A stretch of DNA of 16,551 bases from Anaerolineales bacterium. Lineage in GTDB: Bacteria > Chloroflexota > Anaerolineae > Anaerolineales > Villigracilaceae. Both the position numbers and the translations under genes were made by a program. Positions 8,767-14,630 of this stretch are shown here, in pieces. The DNA lies in assembly GCA_028689195.1 (NCBI GenBank), contig JAQTWR010000015.1:1-16551 (forward strand). Reading direction: 5' to 3'. The notes under the pieces are model-generated. The model was not told the origin of the DNA, searched no databases, and saw only the letters and a list, made by a program, of their open reading frames with translations. Position 1 is the first letter of the stretch. Every line of letters starts with the position of its first letter.

Positions 8767-8809
8767 AATAAAAAGTCCTGAAAGTTTACGCTTTCAGGAC
8801 TTTTTATTT
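8766..8809. terminator. Strong bidirectional terminator
   Basis: A 19-bp perfect stem (8766-8784 with 8791-8809) with core AGTCCTGAAAG and a 6-nt loop TTTACG. A-rich and T-rich flanks give a U-tract on either strand. It separates the convergent CpXC gene and the DUF5615 gene. Confidence 0.93.
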
Positions 8810-8826
8810 CAGAGAAAAACAATTTC

Positions 8827-9171
8827 CTATTGCTGGTCGCGATTTACGCGAATCACCTTCTGTGAAAGATCATATTCTTTGCGAAGCGCTTCGTCAATTC
8901 GATTTGCGAATCCAGAAAAATCAGGGTCAAAAGTGCAAGCGACAATTCCAACATGCTGTTGGTTTTGTTTATGCAGATTAATAAAGTGACGACGATTCAA
9001 TGTGAGCAAAATCCGCTTTTCCTTATTAGCAAAAGCCAATACGTCTTCATCGGACATAGATTGATTCGCTTTGCCAGTTTCTTGAATCGTCAGCACATCA
9101 TGCCCAAGATTACGAAGCCTTTCCACAACGGGCAACGGAAAATTTTCATTGGAATACAAACGCGCCATCAC
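8827..9171 (-). CDS. DUF5615 PIN-like protein, probable toxin of a toxin-antitoxin pair
   Basis: This 114-aa protein matches the DUF5615 pattern (PIN-like, Mut7-C related): an N-terminal strand plus ENFP, LRNLGHDVLTIQETG, SDEDVLAFA, then ILLTLNRRHF, and a C-terminal CTFDPDF. Such proteins are usually encoded just after a DUF433 gene and are thought to act as nuclease toxins. That gene is present here with a 4-bp ATGA overlap, so translation is coupled. Two positions that are Asp in typical DUF5615 proteins are Asn (Asn8 in SNENFP, Asn59 in TLNRRHF); Asp41 is kept. This may be a subfamily feature or may mean weak or no nuclease activity. An adjacent second ATG (9168) could also be the start. 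The strong terminator lies just beyond the 3' end. Confidence 0.88.
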   Translation of the reverse strand: MMARLYSNENFPLPVVERLRNLGHDVLTIQETGKANQSMSDEDVLAFANKEKRILLTLNRRHFINLHKQNQQHVGIVACTFDPDFSGFANRIDEALRKEYDLSQKVIRVNRDQQ

Positions 9172-9497
9172 GCTTCCTCGTTTGCGCGTATCTGCAAATC
9201 AATCTCTTTGCGATGACTGCGCTCGTATGCCCATGCGTTTGCTAAATCTTCAGCGCGCAACGTGGGATAGGACAAAAGTAAATCCGCTTCGCTTGTTCCC
9301 AATCTCCGCGCTTGAGATAAAACCCAAACAGGAATACGCGTGCGAACGATACACGCTTCTCCGCCGCAGATTTGAGGATTGCTTTCAATGCCGGGGAATG
9401 AATCGCCCAAATCACGCGCAACCCATTGAAGCAACTGCGCTTTATCAGAACGGGAAAGTCCTTTATAAATTTTTTCCAAATTTTGCGTATGTTGCAT
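9168..9497 (-). CDS. DUF433 protein, probable antitoxin
   Basis: This 109-aa protein has the DUF433 signature in residues about 37-101: NPQICGGEACIVRTRIPVWVL, then LGTSEADLLLSYPTL and a C-terminal ERSHRKEID. The domain is a small helix-turn-helix type fold, and DUF433 proteins are regarded as VapB-like antitoxins for adjacent DUF5615 toxins. Residues 1-36 form an extra helical N-terminal stretch (LSRSDKAQLLQWVARDLG), likely used in dimerisation or toxin contact. The start is 11 bp after the stop of the FHA regulator gene with only a weak ribosome binding site, and no promoter gap exists, so it is probably transcribed from the FHA promoter. The gene end overlaps the DUF5615 start by 4 bp. Confidence 0.88.
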   Translation of the reverse strand: MQHTQNLEKIYKGLSRSDKAQLLQWVARDLGDSFPGIESNPQICGGEACIVRTRIPVWVLSQARRLGTSEADLLLSYPTLRAEDLANAWAYERSHRKEIDLQIRANEEA

Positions 9498-9508
9498 AAT
9501 ATTTACTC

Positions 9509-10165
9509 TTACTCGCCCAGCGGAGGATTATCGAGGCGGACGCCATGCCCGCGCACGGTGTCAATATATTGGCGGGATGGGTCAAACGCGGCGATGCGGT
9601 CGCGCAGACGGCGGATGAGGGCGTCCAGCGCCTGATCGGATACGCCCGCAGTTTGCTCCTCGCCCCATACCGCAGCGACAAGGTCGGCGCGGCTGATGAC
9701 CTGACTCTGGTTTTCGTACAACATCCACAACAACTTGAATTGCTGCGCCGACAAAGGCGGGGTCACCTGCTGTTGATTCACCCACACCTGCCGCGATTTT
9801 TGATCCATCAACAAACGCCCCGGGCGCGAGCCGTTTTCAACCAGCGGCATCGTCGCATCAGACGTGATGAATAAGAACTGCTGCGCGAGCGCAATACCAA
9901 GAAGATCGCCGTCTTGCAGCATAACGGGCGCGACGATTTCAACGCCGTTATGGTTCGTGCCGTTCTTGCTGCCGAGGTCTTCGATGGTCACGCCTTCGGC
10001 GGTTGGCGTAATGCGCGCATGAAACCGCGACACCTGCCGATCTTGCACGTTGATCTCGCAAGTGGGGTCGCGTCCCACCATCAACGTGCGGCTTAATGAC
10101 CAACGCTGTCCCTTGAGCGGACCGTCTTGCGCTATAAGGATTGGATATTCTTCTTCACGATTCAT
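9509..10165 (-). CDS. FHA-domain winged-helix transcriptional regulator
   Basis: This 218-aa protein combines an N-terminal FHA phosphothreonine-binding domain (about 8-100) with a C-terminal OmpR-type winged helix (about 117-213). FHA marks are GRD at 31-33, SRFHA at 46-50 and GSKNGT at 65-70, the full set of binding residues. The winged helix shows LSAQQFKLLWMLYEN, then VSDQALDALIRRLRDRI (the recognition helix region) and RGHGVRL (the wing). It probably binds DNA under control of a phosphorylated partner. The partner is likely the Ser/Thr kinase encoded divergently 159 bp away; EmbR with PknH in Mycobacterium is a known case of kinase control through an FHA domain, with the domains in the opposite order. 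The start has GAGG at suitable spacing. Two toxin-antitoxin genes follow in the same direction. Confidence 0.92.
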   Translation of the reverse strand: MNREEEYPILIAQDGPLKGQRWSLSRTLMVGRDPTCEINVQDRQVSRFHARITPTAEGVTIEDLGSKNGTNHNGVEIVAPVMLQDGDLLGIALAQQFLFITSDATMPLVENGSRPGRLLMDQKSRQVWVNQQQVTPPLSAQQFKLLWMLYENQSQVISRADLVAAVWGEEQTAGVSDQALDALIRRLRDRIAAFDPSRQYIDTVRGHGVRLDNPPLGE

Positions 10166-10193
10166 AATTGCCTCAATTAAGGATAAAGACGTT

Positions 10194-10199
10194 TATAAT
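10194..10199 (+). promoter_or_regulatory. Putative -10 box for the Ser/Thr kinase
   Basis: TATAAT lies in the divergent intergenic region, 125 bp before the kinase start. If used, the leader is about 120 nt and contains the inverted repeat at 10237-10285. The same AT-rich patch reads TATATT and TATAAA on the minus strand and could serve the FHA gene. Confidence 0.35.
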
Positions 10200-10236
10200 A
10201 TAGCAGAAAAGCGTAAATCTGTGCATGGTTTTTATG

Positions 10237-10285
10237 TTCTTAATATACGAAGCGATACACGCCGAAAATATCGCTTGATTAAGAA
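10237..10285. promoter_or_regulatory. Two-part inverted repeat in the kinase leader
   Basis: TTCTTAAT (10237-10244) pairs with ATTAAGAA (10278-10285), and AAGCGATA (10250-10257) pairs with TATCGCTT (10269-10276). This leaves an 11-nt loop and an internal bulge of 5 against 1 nt. It may be an operator for a dimeric regulator, for example the adjacent FHA protein, or an RNA hairpin in the kinase 5' leader. It is not a terminator, as no T-tract follows. Confidence 0.6.
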
Positions 10286-10324
10286 TCGCGCAAACTTACG
10301 CAGGCAAGACCAAAAGGAGAAGCA

Positions 10325-11314
10325 TTGCCCCAATCGTTAAAGAATGGGGAGACCCTGCGCGACCGGTATCGCATCCGCGAACAGATCGGTCAAGGCGGCA
10401 CGGGCAGCATCTACCTTGCAGAAGACACCCGTCTGCAAGGCAGGTTGTGCGCGCTTAAAGAAGTCCAGCATAATCAGGCTCTCCCATCTCATATATTCGA
10501 ACAGGCGCGCGAACAATTCTTTCGCGAGGCGTCTGTTCTTGCGCGCCTCGACCACCCCAACCTGCCAAAAGTTTCGGATTACTTTTCGGTCAACGACCGC
10601 GATTATTTGGTGATGGATTATGTGCCGGGCAAAGACCTGCGCGAACGCATGATGGAAGCGCGCCGCAAAAAAGAATTCCTTTCGGAACGAGAAGTCATCG
10701 GCTGGGCGAATCAAATCGCGGACGCGTTGAGTTATCTCCACCAGCAAGAGCCGCCCATCGTTCATCGCGACATCAAACCCAGCAATGTAAAAATCACGCC
10801 CAGCGGATTGATCAAACTTGTGGATTTTGGTTTGGTCAAAATCATGGCTCCCGATGAAGTGACCATCACTATCATTCAAGGACAGGGGACGGCGCTTTAC
10901 ACGCCCCTCGAACAATATGGCGGCGCCGATACGCACACAGACGTCCGCGCGGATATTTTTTCTTTCGGCGCGACTCTTTATCACCTATTGACGAATGAGC
11001 CGCCCGCCGAGGCGCGCAAACGCTTCCTTGACACGCGAAGTTTGACTCCGCTGCGCGAAATTAATCCCAGCCTCGATATTCACACCGAAAAAGCCGTATT
11101 ATGGGCAATGGCGCTGCACCCCGACGACCGTCCAAGAACCATAGCCGAATTCCGCGAAGCGCTTATTGGGAATCAAGAAGCGCCAAAACGCGCCGACCCG
11201 CGCCGCTCCAGTTTTGATATGCCGCCCTTCTCTCTTTTTCAACAGGAACAGATCGCGGGATACATCGCCGTCGGACTATTCTTGCTTGGGCTTGCGGCTA
11301 CATTGTTGAGATAG
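10325..11314 (+). CDS. Tail-anchored Ser/Thr protein kinase (PknB/Hanks type)
   Basis: This 329-aa kinase phosphorylates Ser/Thr on proteins. The catalytic domain spans about 15-280: glycine loop GQGGTGSIY (22-30), Lys45, Glu68 in the C helix, HRDIKPSN with Asp149, DFG at 167-169, a GTALYTPLEQY activation segment, and the conserved Arg269 of the DDRP motif. After a short linker, residues 310-327 form a single hydrophobic helix ending in LLR at the C-terminus, so the protein is probably anchored by its tail with the kinase domain in the cytosol and no outside sensor. The start is a TTG at 10325, chosen because AAAAGGAGA precedes it at 10312-10320. It lies opposite the FHA regulator gene. Its 3' end overlaps the convergent ttuA gene by 17 bp. 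Confidence 0.94.
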   Translation: MPQSLKNGETLRDRYRIREQIGQGGTGSIYLAEDTRLQGRLCALKEVQHNQALPSHIFEQAREQFFREASVLARLDHPNLPKVSDYFSVNDRDYLVMDYVPGKDLRERMMEARRKKEFLSEREVIGWANQIADALSYLHQQEPPIVHRDIKPSNVKITPSGLIKLVDFGLVKIMAPDEVTITIIQGQGTALYTPLEQYGGADTHTDVRADIFSFGATLYHLLTNEPPAEARKRFLDTRSLTPLREINPSLDIHTEKAVLWAMALHPDDRPRTIAEFREALIGNQEAPKRADPRRSSFDMPPFSLFQQEQIAGYIAVGLFLLGLAATLLR

Positions 11315-12239
11315 TTTCCGCTTTTTGAATCATTCTGCAAAACGAACACAACTCGGGCGCAGACGTGGGCTGTCCACAGCGGGGACATGAATGTAGGCGC
11401 TGCATTTCCACGTTTTTTTCGACAAACAAATTTCCGCTTTTTTTGGCTTCGAGAAAATTCAAAAAGAAAGTCAATTTTGCGCCCGGGCGCGCCGTCTCCA
11501 ATTGGTTCAGCGTTTCTTTATAGAGAATGGCTTGCGAACCCGTCGCAAACGGGCATTCTTCGTAGATGTATTCGATGCCGCGCAAAATCGCGTACGCGGT
11601 CATCTCGCGCTCGTAAAAACGGCACAACGGCTTGACCTTGCGCGACAGCCCGTCTGATGACGCGGGCAGCACAGGCGATTGGCGCAAAATATATTCGCTC
11701 AACCAATTCAGCGTATTCCCAAACAAGACGGCGGCTTCGTCGTCGAGATTATGCCCCGTAGCAAGCGCATCATAGCCCAGATCGCGCGCAATGCGATTCA
11801 TCTCGTGGCGTTTGGCGAGTCCGCATACCGCGCAGGGTCGCCCGTCTCCGCGATGACTGATGACCGCAAGTTGCGGAATATTCTTCCCGTATTCTTTTTC
11901 AATATCCACGACATGCAATTTGAGGTTATGTTCATCGGCGAATTTTTGCGATAATCGCTGCGACTCATGCGAGTAATTGATTCCTTCGTCAATACCCAGC
12001 GCGAGGTACAACCCGTCTGCCTGATAGCCCAGCCGCGCGAGAATGTCCCACAGAGAAAGCGAATCCTTGCCGCCCGAAACCGCTACAAGGATTTTTTCGT
12101 CGCGCGCAAACATTTGATATTTTTTGATAAAGCGCTCGGTCTGTTCGGGAATCCAGTCAAGGTAATGTTCCTTACACAAAGCCAGTTTATGCTGGCGCAT
12201 GTGAATGGAAGCTTTGTTGCCGCACTTACGACATTTCAT
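11298..12239 (-). CDS. ttuA: TtuA-type tRNA 2-thiolation enzyme
   Basis: This 313-aa protein belongs to the TtcA/TtuA family, which puts sulfur on tRNA bases using ATP, an Fe-S cluster and, for TtuA, a ubiquitin-like sulfur carrier. An N-terminal zinc site has Cys3, Cys6, Cys22 and His25. The ATP PP-loop is SGGKDS at 55-60. Three cysteines are placed as in TtuA for the cluster (Cys136 and Cys139 in PCAVCG, Cys229 in EECP). A C-terminal second zinc site has Cys285, Cys288, Cys298 and Cys301. This double zinc layout separates TtuA from TtcA. The ATG at 12239 is chosen to match the family N-terminus; a TTG 15 bp upstream is possible. No ribosome binding site is clear. A sulfur carrier gene lies 44 bp upstream, matching the TtuA-TtuB pairing. 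Confidence 0.9.
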   Translation of the reverse strand: MKCRKCGNKASIHMRQHKLALCKEHYLDWIPEQTERFIKKYQMFARDEKILVAVSGGKDSLSLWDILARLGYQADGLYLALGIDEGINYSHESQRLSQKFADEHNLKLHVVDIEKEYGKNIPQLAVISHRGDGRPCAVCGLAKRHEMNRIARDLGYDALATGHNLDDEAAVLFGNTLNWLSEYILRQSPVLPASSDGLSRKVKPLCRFYEREMTAYAILRGIEYIYEECPFATGSQAILYKETLNQLETARPGAKLTFFLNFLEAKKSGNLFVEKNVEMQRLHSCPRCGQPTSAPELCSFCRMIQKAETISTM

Positions 12240-12252
12240 ATTGGTAATCGGC

Positions 12253-12285
12253 AATTAGTGATTGGTAATTTACCAATTACTAATT
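12253..12285. repeat. 33-bp palindrome between the sulfur carrier gene and ttuA
   Basis: AATTAGTGATTGGTA (12253-12267) pairs with TACCAATTACTAATT (12271-12285), 15 bp with one G-T pair and a 3-nt loop. One arm covers part of the sulfur carrier stop codon (12284-12286). A further ATTGGTAAT copy lies at about 12240-12248. No T-tract follows on the minus strand, so it is a hairpin in the intercistronic mRNA rather than a clear terminator. Confidence 0.7.
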
Positions 12286-12484
12286 ACGCTCCTCCGCCCG
12301 AAATCACCGCAATCAACTTAATCGCGTCGCCGCTGCGGACAATTTCGTCGTCGGTAATCATCTCGCCGTCGCGCGTGGCAATCACAGATTCGGGCGTTAC
12401 ATTAATTTTCTTCAATGCATCCAGCAGGGTCATGCCGGGCTTGACTTCATATTCTTTGTCGCGCAGGATCAACTTTGCAATCAT
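12284..12484 (-). CDS. MoaD/ThiS-like ubiquitin-fold sulfur carrier (TtuB-like)
   Basis: This 66-aa protein has the beta-grasp pattern of small sulfur carriers: KLILRDKEYEVKPGMTLLDAL at the start, then VIATRDGEMITDDEIVRSGDAIKLIAVISGG. Such proteins carry sulfur as a C-terminal Gly-Gly thiocarboxylate after adenylation by an E1-like enzyme. The neighbour is ttuA, so the likely role is tRNA thiolation as in TtuB; ThiS or MoaD roles cannot be excluded, but no thiamin or molybdopterin genes are nearby. The C-terminus reads SGGGA, one Ala beyond the glycines, so the carrier would need trimming to expose a terminal Gly. The frame continues 9 codons upstream, but the ATG at 12484 is chosen because AAGGAGT lies just before it. 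Confidence 0.85.
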   Translation of the reverse strand: MIAKLILRDKEYEVKPGMTLLDALKKINVTPESVIATRDGEMITDDEIVRSGDAIKLIAVISGGGA

Positions 12485-12542
12485 ATTACTCCTTGCGACA
12501 AATTTTATCATCGTTCAAATGCGAAAGCCTCAAGTTACGGGG

Positions 12543-12548
12543 TACAAT
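12543..12548 (+). promoter_or_regulatory. Putative -10 box for a leaderless yraN transcript
   Basis: TACAAT ends 6 bp before the yraN ATG, so transcription would begin at or beside the start codon. There is no Shine-Dalgarno sequence. No clear -35 box is seen. Confidence 0.45.
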
Positions 12549-12554
12549 GCCGCT

Positions 12555-12911
12555 ATGACCAAATACAGGAAGCAAATCGGCGCATGGGGCGAGGAAGTCG
12601 CGGCGGGGTGGCTCGTCCAGCGCGGATATCAAATCATCGGGCGCAATATCCGCACGCCTTACGGCGAAATTGACGTTATCGCGCGGCAAGACGACGTGAC
12701 CATTTTCGTGGAGGTCAAAACGCTGACCTCCAGCAAAAACTTTTTACCCGAAGACAACATCACGCCGCGCAAACGGGAACACATGGTCAACGCCGCGCAG
12801 TATTACGCCGACGAACGCGAAATTGACCACTGGCAAATTGACGCAATCGCCGTGGAAGGAAAACCCGCGGGCGCGCCGCCCATCATCACCCATTTTGAAA
12901 ACGTGATCTAA
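12555..12911 (+). CDS. yraN: YraN/UPF0102 family nuclease-fold protein
   Basis: This 118-aa protein has the usual length of the family. It has the restriction-endonuclease-like core seen in YraN: GAWGEEVAAGWLVQRGYQII at the N-terminus (Glu13 or Glu14), YGEIDVIA (Glu38, Asp40) and FVEVK (Glu53, Lys55). The family's role is not firmly established; the fold suggests a DNA-end or Holliday-junction type nuclease. The open frame extends over 190 codons further upstream, but that part is antisense to the sulfur carrier and ttuA genes. The ATG at 12555 gives the family N-terminus. The gene is divergent from the sulfur carrier and lies 73 bp before signal peptidase I. Confidence 0.9.
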   Translation: MTKYRKQIGAWGEEVAAGWLVQRGYQIIGRNIRTPYGEIDVIARQDDVTIFVEVKTLTSSKNFLPEDNITPRKREHMVNAAQYYADEREIDHWQIDAIAVEGKPAGAPPIITHFENVI

Positions 12912-12956
12912 AATGAAAATCTGATGAATAGCGCGAGCGCGAACCGCAAATGGCAG

Positions 12957-12962
12957 TATAAT
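12957..12962 (+). promoter_or_regulatory. Putative -10 box for signal peptidase I
   Basis: TATAAT lies 22 bp before the TTG start of the signal peptidase gene and upstream of its TTGGAGG ribosome binding site (12974-12980). The -35 region is not recognisable. Confidence 0.4.
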
Positions 12963-12984
12963 TTCGCCAACACTTGGAGGTCGT

Positions 12985-13590
12985 TTGGAAACTTTACAGC
13001 AAGAAGAAAGTCCTATCGAAGAACAACCCATTGAAGGGCAAATCCCCGCGCAGGAAACCGTCAATTGGAAACGCTTTGCGCTCGATATTCTCGAAACGCT
13101 GCTGCTGGCGGTTATTTTATTTTTAGGAATCAACGCAATTTCGGCGCGCGTGCGCGTGGACGGGTTTAGTATGCGCCCAACGCTGGAAGACGGCGAGTTC
13201 GTTTTAGTCAGCAAATTAAATTATCGCTTTGGAAAAATAGATCGCGGCGACATTATCGTATTTCATTATCCCGTAAATCCCAAACAGGAATTAATCAAGC
13301 GCGTCATCGGTTTGCCCGGCGATTACATCAACGTTCAAGGCGGGGTTGTCTCTGTGAACGGGCAGGCGCTGGACGAACCGTACATTGCCGCCATGCCTTT
13401 ATATACAGGCGATTGGGTCGTGCCCGAAGGGCAACTTTTTGTGCTGGGCGATAACCGCAACGATTCGTCGGATTCTCACTCATGGGGATACCTGCCCTTT
13501 GGAGACGTGGTCGGCAAGGCGGTGGTAATCTACTGGCCCCCTCCGCAATGGGACGTAATCAGACACAAGCAGTTACTGGTGACACAATAG
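12985..13590 (+). CDS. lepB: Signal peptidase I
   Basis: This membrane-bound serine protease removes signal peptides from exported proteins. The protein has 201 aa. An acidic 25-residue N-terminus precedes one membrane segment (about 35-53, LDILETLLLAVILFLGINA). Catalytic Ser62 is in DGFSMRPTL and catalytic Lys105 is in LIKRVIGLPGD. The conserved GDNRNDSSDSHSWG box lies near 155-170. One transmembrane helix with the catalytic domain outside is the Gram-positive-like architecture. The start is a TTG at 12985, supported by TTGGAGG (12974-12980), though the 4-bp spacing is short. The next gene begins 8 bp after the stop, so they are probably cotranscribed. Confidence 0.95.
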   Translation: METLQQEESPIEEQPIEGQIPAQETVNWKRFALDILETLLLAVILFLGINAISARVRVDGFSMRPTLEDGEFVLVSKLNYRFGKIDRGDIIVFHYPVNPKQELIKRVIGLPGDYINVQGGVVSVNGQALDEPYIAAMPLYTGDWVVPEGQLFVLGDNRNDSSDSHSWGYLPFGDVVGKAVVIYWPPPQWDVIRHKQLLVTQ

Positions 13591-13598
13591 GAACGACC

Positions 13599-13898
13599 AT
13601 GAGCGAAACCGAGAATCCCATCTCCGAATCTTATCCATGCGAGCAGTGCCACGCGGGAATTTTACAGCCGCGTTTCGTAACTTACTTTACATGGCTCGGC
13701 GCGGAATTGATCACCGTGCCAAACTTTCCCGCATGGGTATGCGACGTGTGCGGCAAACGCGAATACGACGAAAAAGCCATCCAATGGCTCAATATGCTTT
13801 TAGCCCCGAACGCGGGCAAGCCCACATCGAACCAGCAGCGCACGCCGCCCTTTCCAAAATCGCGCCCCAACACGCCACGCCCGCATCTTGATTCGTAA
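13599..13898 (+). CDS. Small YgiT-type zinc-finger protein
   Basis: This 99-aa protein has two Cys pairs, PCEQC (Cys14, Cys17) and CDVC (Cys48, Cys51), around a short beta-rich segment with ITVPNFPAWVC. This is the layout of the YgiT/MqsA N-terminal zinc finger. Unlike MqsA, no helix-turn-helix follows; the last 30 residues are a Pro-rich, basic, probably disordered tail. Such small proteins are often annotated as antitoxins, but no MqsR toxin is next to it here, so that role is not supported. It starts 8 bp after signal peptidase I with a modest ribosome binding site (AGGAA), and the next gene follows after 18 bp. The function is unknown. Confidence 0.8.
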   Translation: MSETENPISESYPCEQCHAGILQPRFVTYFTWLGAELITVPNFPAWVCDVCGKREYDEKAIQWLNMLLAPNAGKPTSNQQRTPPFPKSRPNTPRPHLDS

Positions 13899-13916
13899 AT
13901 CAGAGGAAAACCTTCC

Positions 13917-14465
13917 ATGACTCTCGATTCATCGCCACGCACCTATCGCTTTTTACAGTCGGATATTCTCACCGCCGGATACCGCATCGTCGGCAAGATC
14001 ACCGTTGCAAGCAACGGCGCAATGGGCATGTTGAACGATCCAACAAAATCGTCGATGGAAGTGAACGACGCAAAACTGGCGAGGCTGCACATGCCCACCA
14101 AACTTGTGGATCACTTTGAACTCGTGCGGATGATGAAGCCGCACGTCCACGCGGTTTGTATGCCCCGCCGCGAAGACCTCGGACCGCAAGCCATTGTGCG
14201 CGGCGGATATACAAACGTGGTCGAATATCCCGTGCGCGTGACGACTCCAAGTTTTGAAATCGAAGGCTCTATGGAATTACCGGGTCGTTTCGATTTCACG
14301 ACCCTCATGACGGAAGGCACGCGCGAGTTTATACCCGTATTCAACGCCACGTTGACCGCAATCCTCATCCCTAGTTTGCGCGTGGAAAGCGCGGGGGTAC
14401 TGGTCAACCGCAGGCACATAGATATGATGGCGCTGCTCAACCAGCGCGTCAGAGCCGAAAAATAA
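13917..14465 (+). CDS. Hypothetical protein with an internally duplicated domain
   Basis: This 182-aa protein has no signal peptide or membrane segment. It contains two related halves, residues 22-88 and 113-169. In each, a VGKI or EGSM strand is followed about 17-18 residues later by a Thr-Lys/Arg pair, then exactly 9 residues after the Thr comes an Asn/Asp-Ala (A52 and A144), and each half ends in a V-rich strand plus Arg-Arg (PRRED and VNRRH). The second half recalls the DUF6812 type of small beta domain, but I cannot confirm that. AGAGGAAAA precedes the ATG. It is the last gene of the signal peptidase unit and is closed by a terminator 5 bp after the stop. The function is unknown. Confidence 0.8.
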   Translation: MTLDSSPRTYRFLQSDILTAGYRIVGKITVASNGAMGMLNDPTKSSMEVNDAKLARLHMPTKLVDHFELVRMMKPHVHAVCMPRREDLGPQAIVRGGYTNVVEYPVRVTTPSFEIEGSMELPGRFDFTTLMTEGTREFIPVFNATLTAILIPSLRVESAGVLVNRRHIDMMALLNQRVRAEK

Positions 14466-14469
14466 CGCG

Positions 14470-14499
14470 AAAACCTGAATCTTGAATTCAGGTTTTTTT
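14470..14499 (+). terminator. Rho-independent terminator
   Basis: An 11-bp stem AAAACCTGAAT (14470-14480) with its complement (14486-14496), a 5-nt loop CTTGA and a run of seven T residues (14493-14499). It ends the signal peptidase operon. Confidence 0.92.
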
Positions 14500-14503
14500 A
14501 TTT

Positions 14504-14630
14504 GACCTCTTGCAAAAGTATTTTTAGCCACGGATTACACAGATTTTCACGGATGAATTCAAAAAAAATCTGTGTAAATCCGTGAAATCTGTGGCAAAGG
14601 TTTGCTTATTTTTAACTTATGCAAGAAGTC
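14504..14630. mobile_element. MITE-like 127-bp element with terminal inverted repeats
   Basis: The ends are near-perfect inverted repeats: GACCTCTTGCAAAAGT at 14504-14519 against ACTTATGCAAGAAGTC at 14615-14630, with two mismatches. Inside is a second, imperfect palindrome (14527-14554 with 14567-14595) built from the unit CAC(A/G)GATT. The flanks read TATTT before and TATTC after, a possible 4-bp target duplication (TATT). It encodes nothing. The right edge falls on the nitroreductase stop codon (14630-14632). A non-autonomous transposable element or REP-like repeat is the best reading. Confidence 0.65.
14527..14595. repeat. Internal palindrome of CAC(A/G)GATT units
   Basis: The left arm begins GCCACGGATTACACAGATT and the right arm ends in the near reverse complement AAATCTGTGGC. 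Differences are mostly A/G transitions, so an RNA stem would be kept by G-U pairs. Sequences of this kind recur between genes in many bacterial genomes. Confidence 0.75.

Noticed and set aside
12485..12511. Nine-codon upstream extension of the sulfur carrier
   Set aside because: AAGGAGT lies directly before the ATG at 12484, inside the extension, which is better explained as leader.
11967..12554. Long N-terminal extension of the yraN open frame
   Set aside because: It runs antisense to the sulfur carrier and ttuA genes, which have clear motifs. The YraN family starts at the ATG at 12555, next to a -10-like box.
13599..13898. MqsA-type antitoxin
   Set aside because: The zinc-finger pattern fits, but there is no helix-turn-helix and no toxin gene beside it; it is kept as a YgiT-type zinc-finger protein only.
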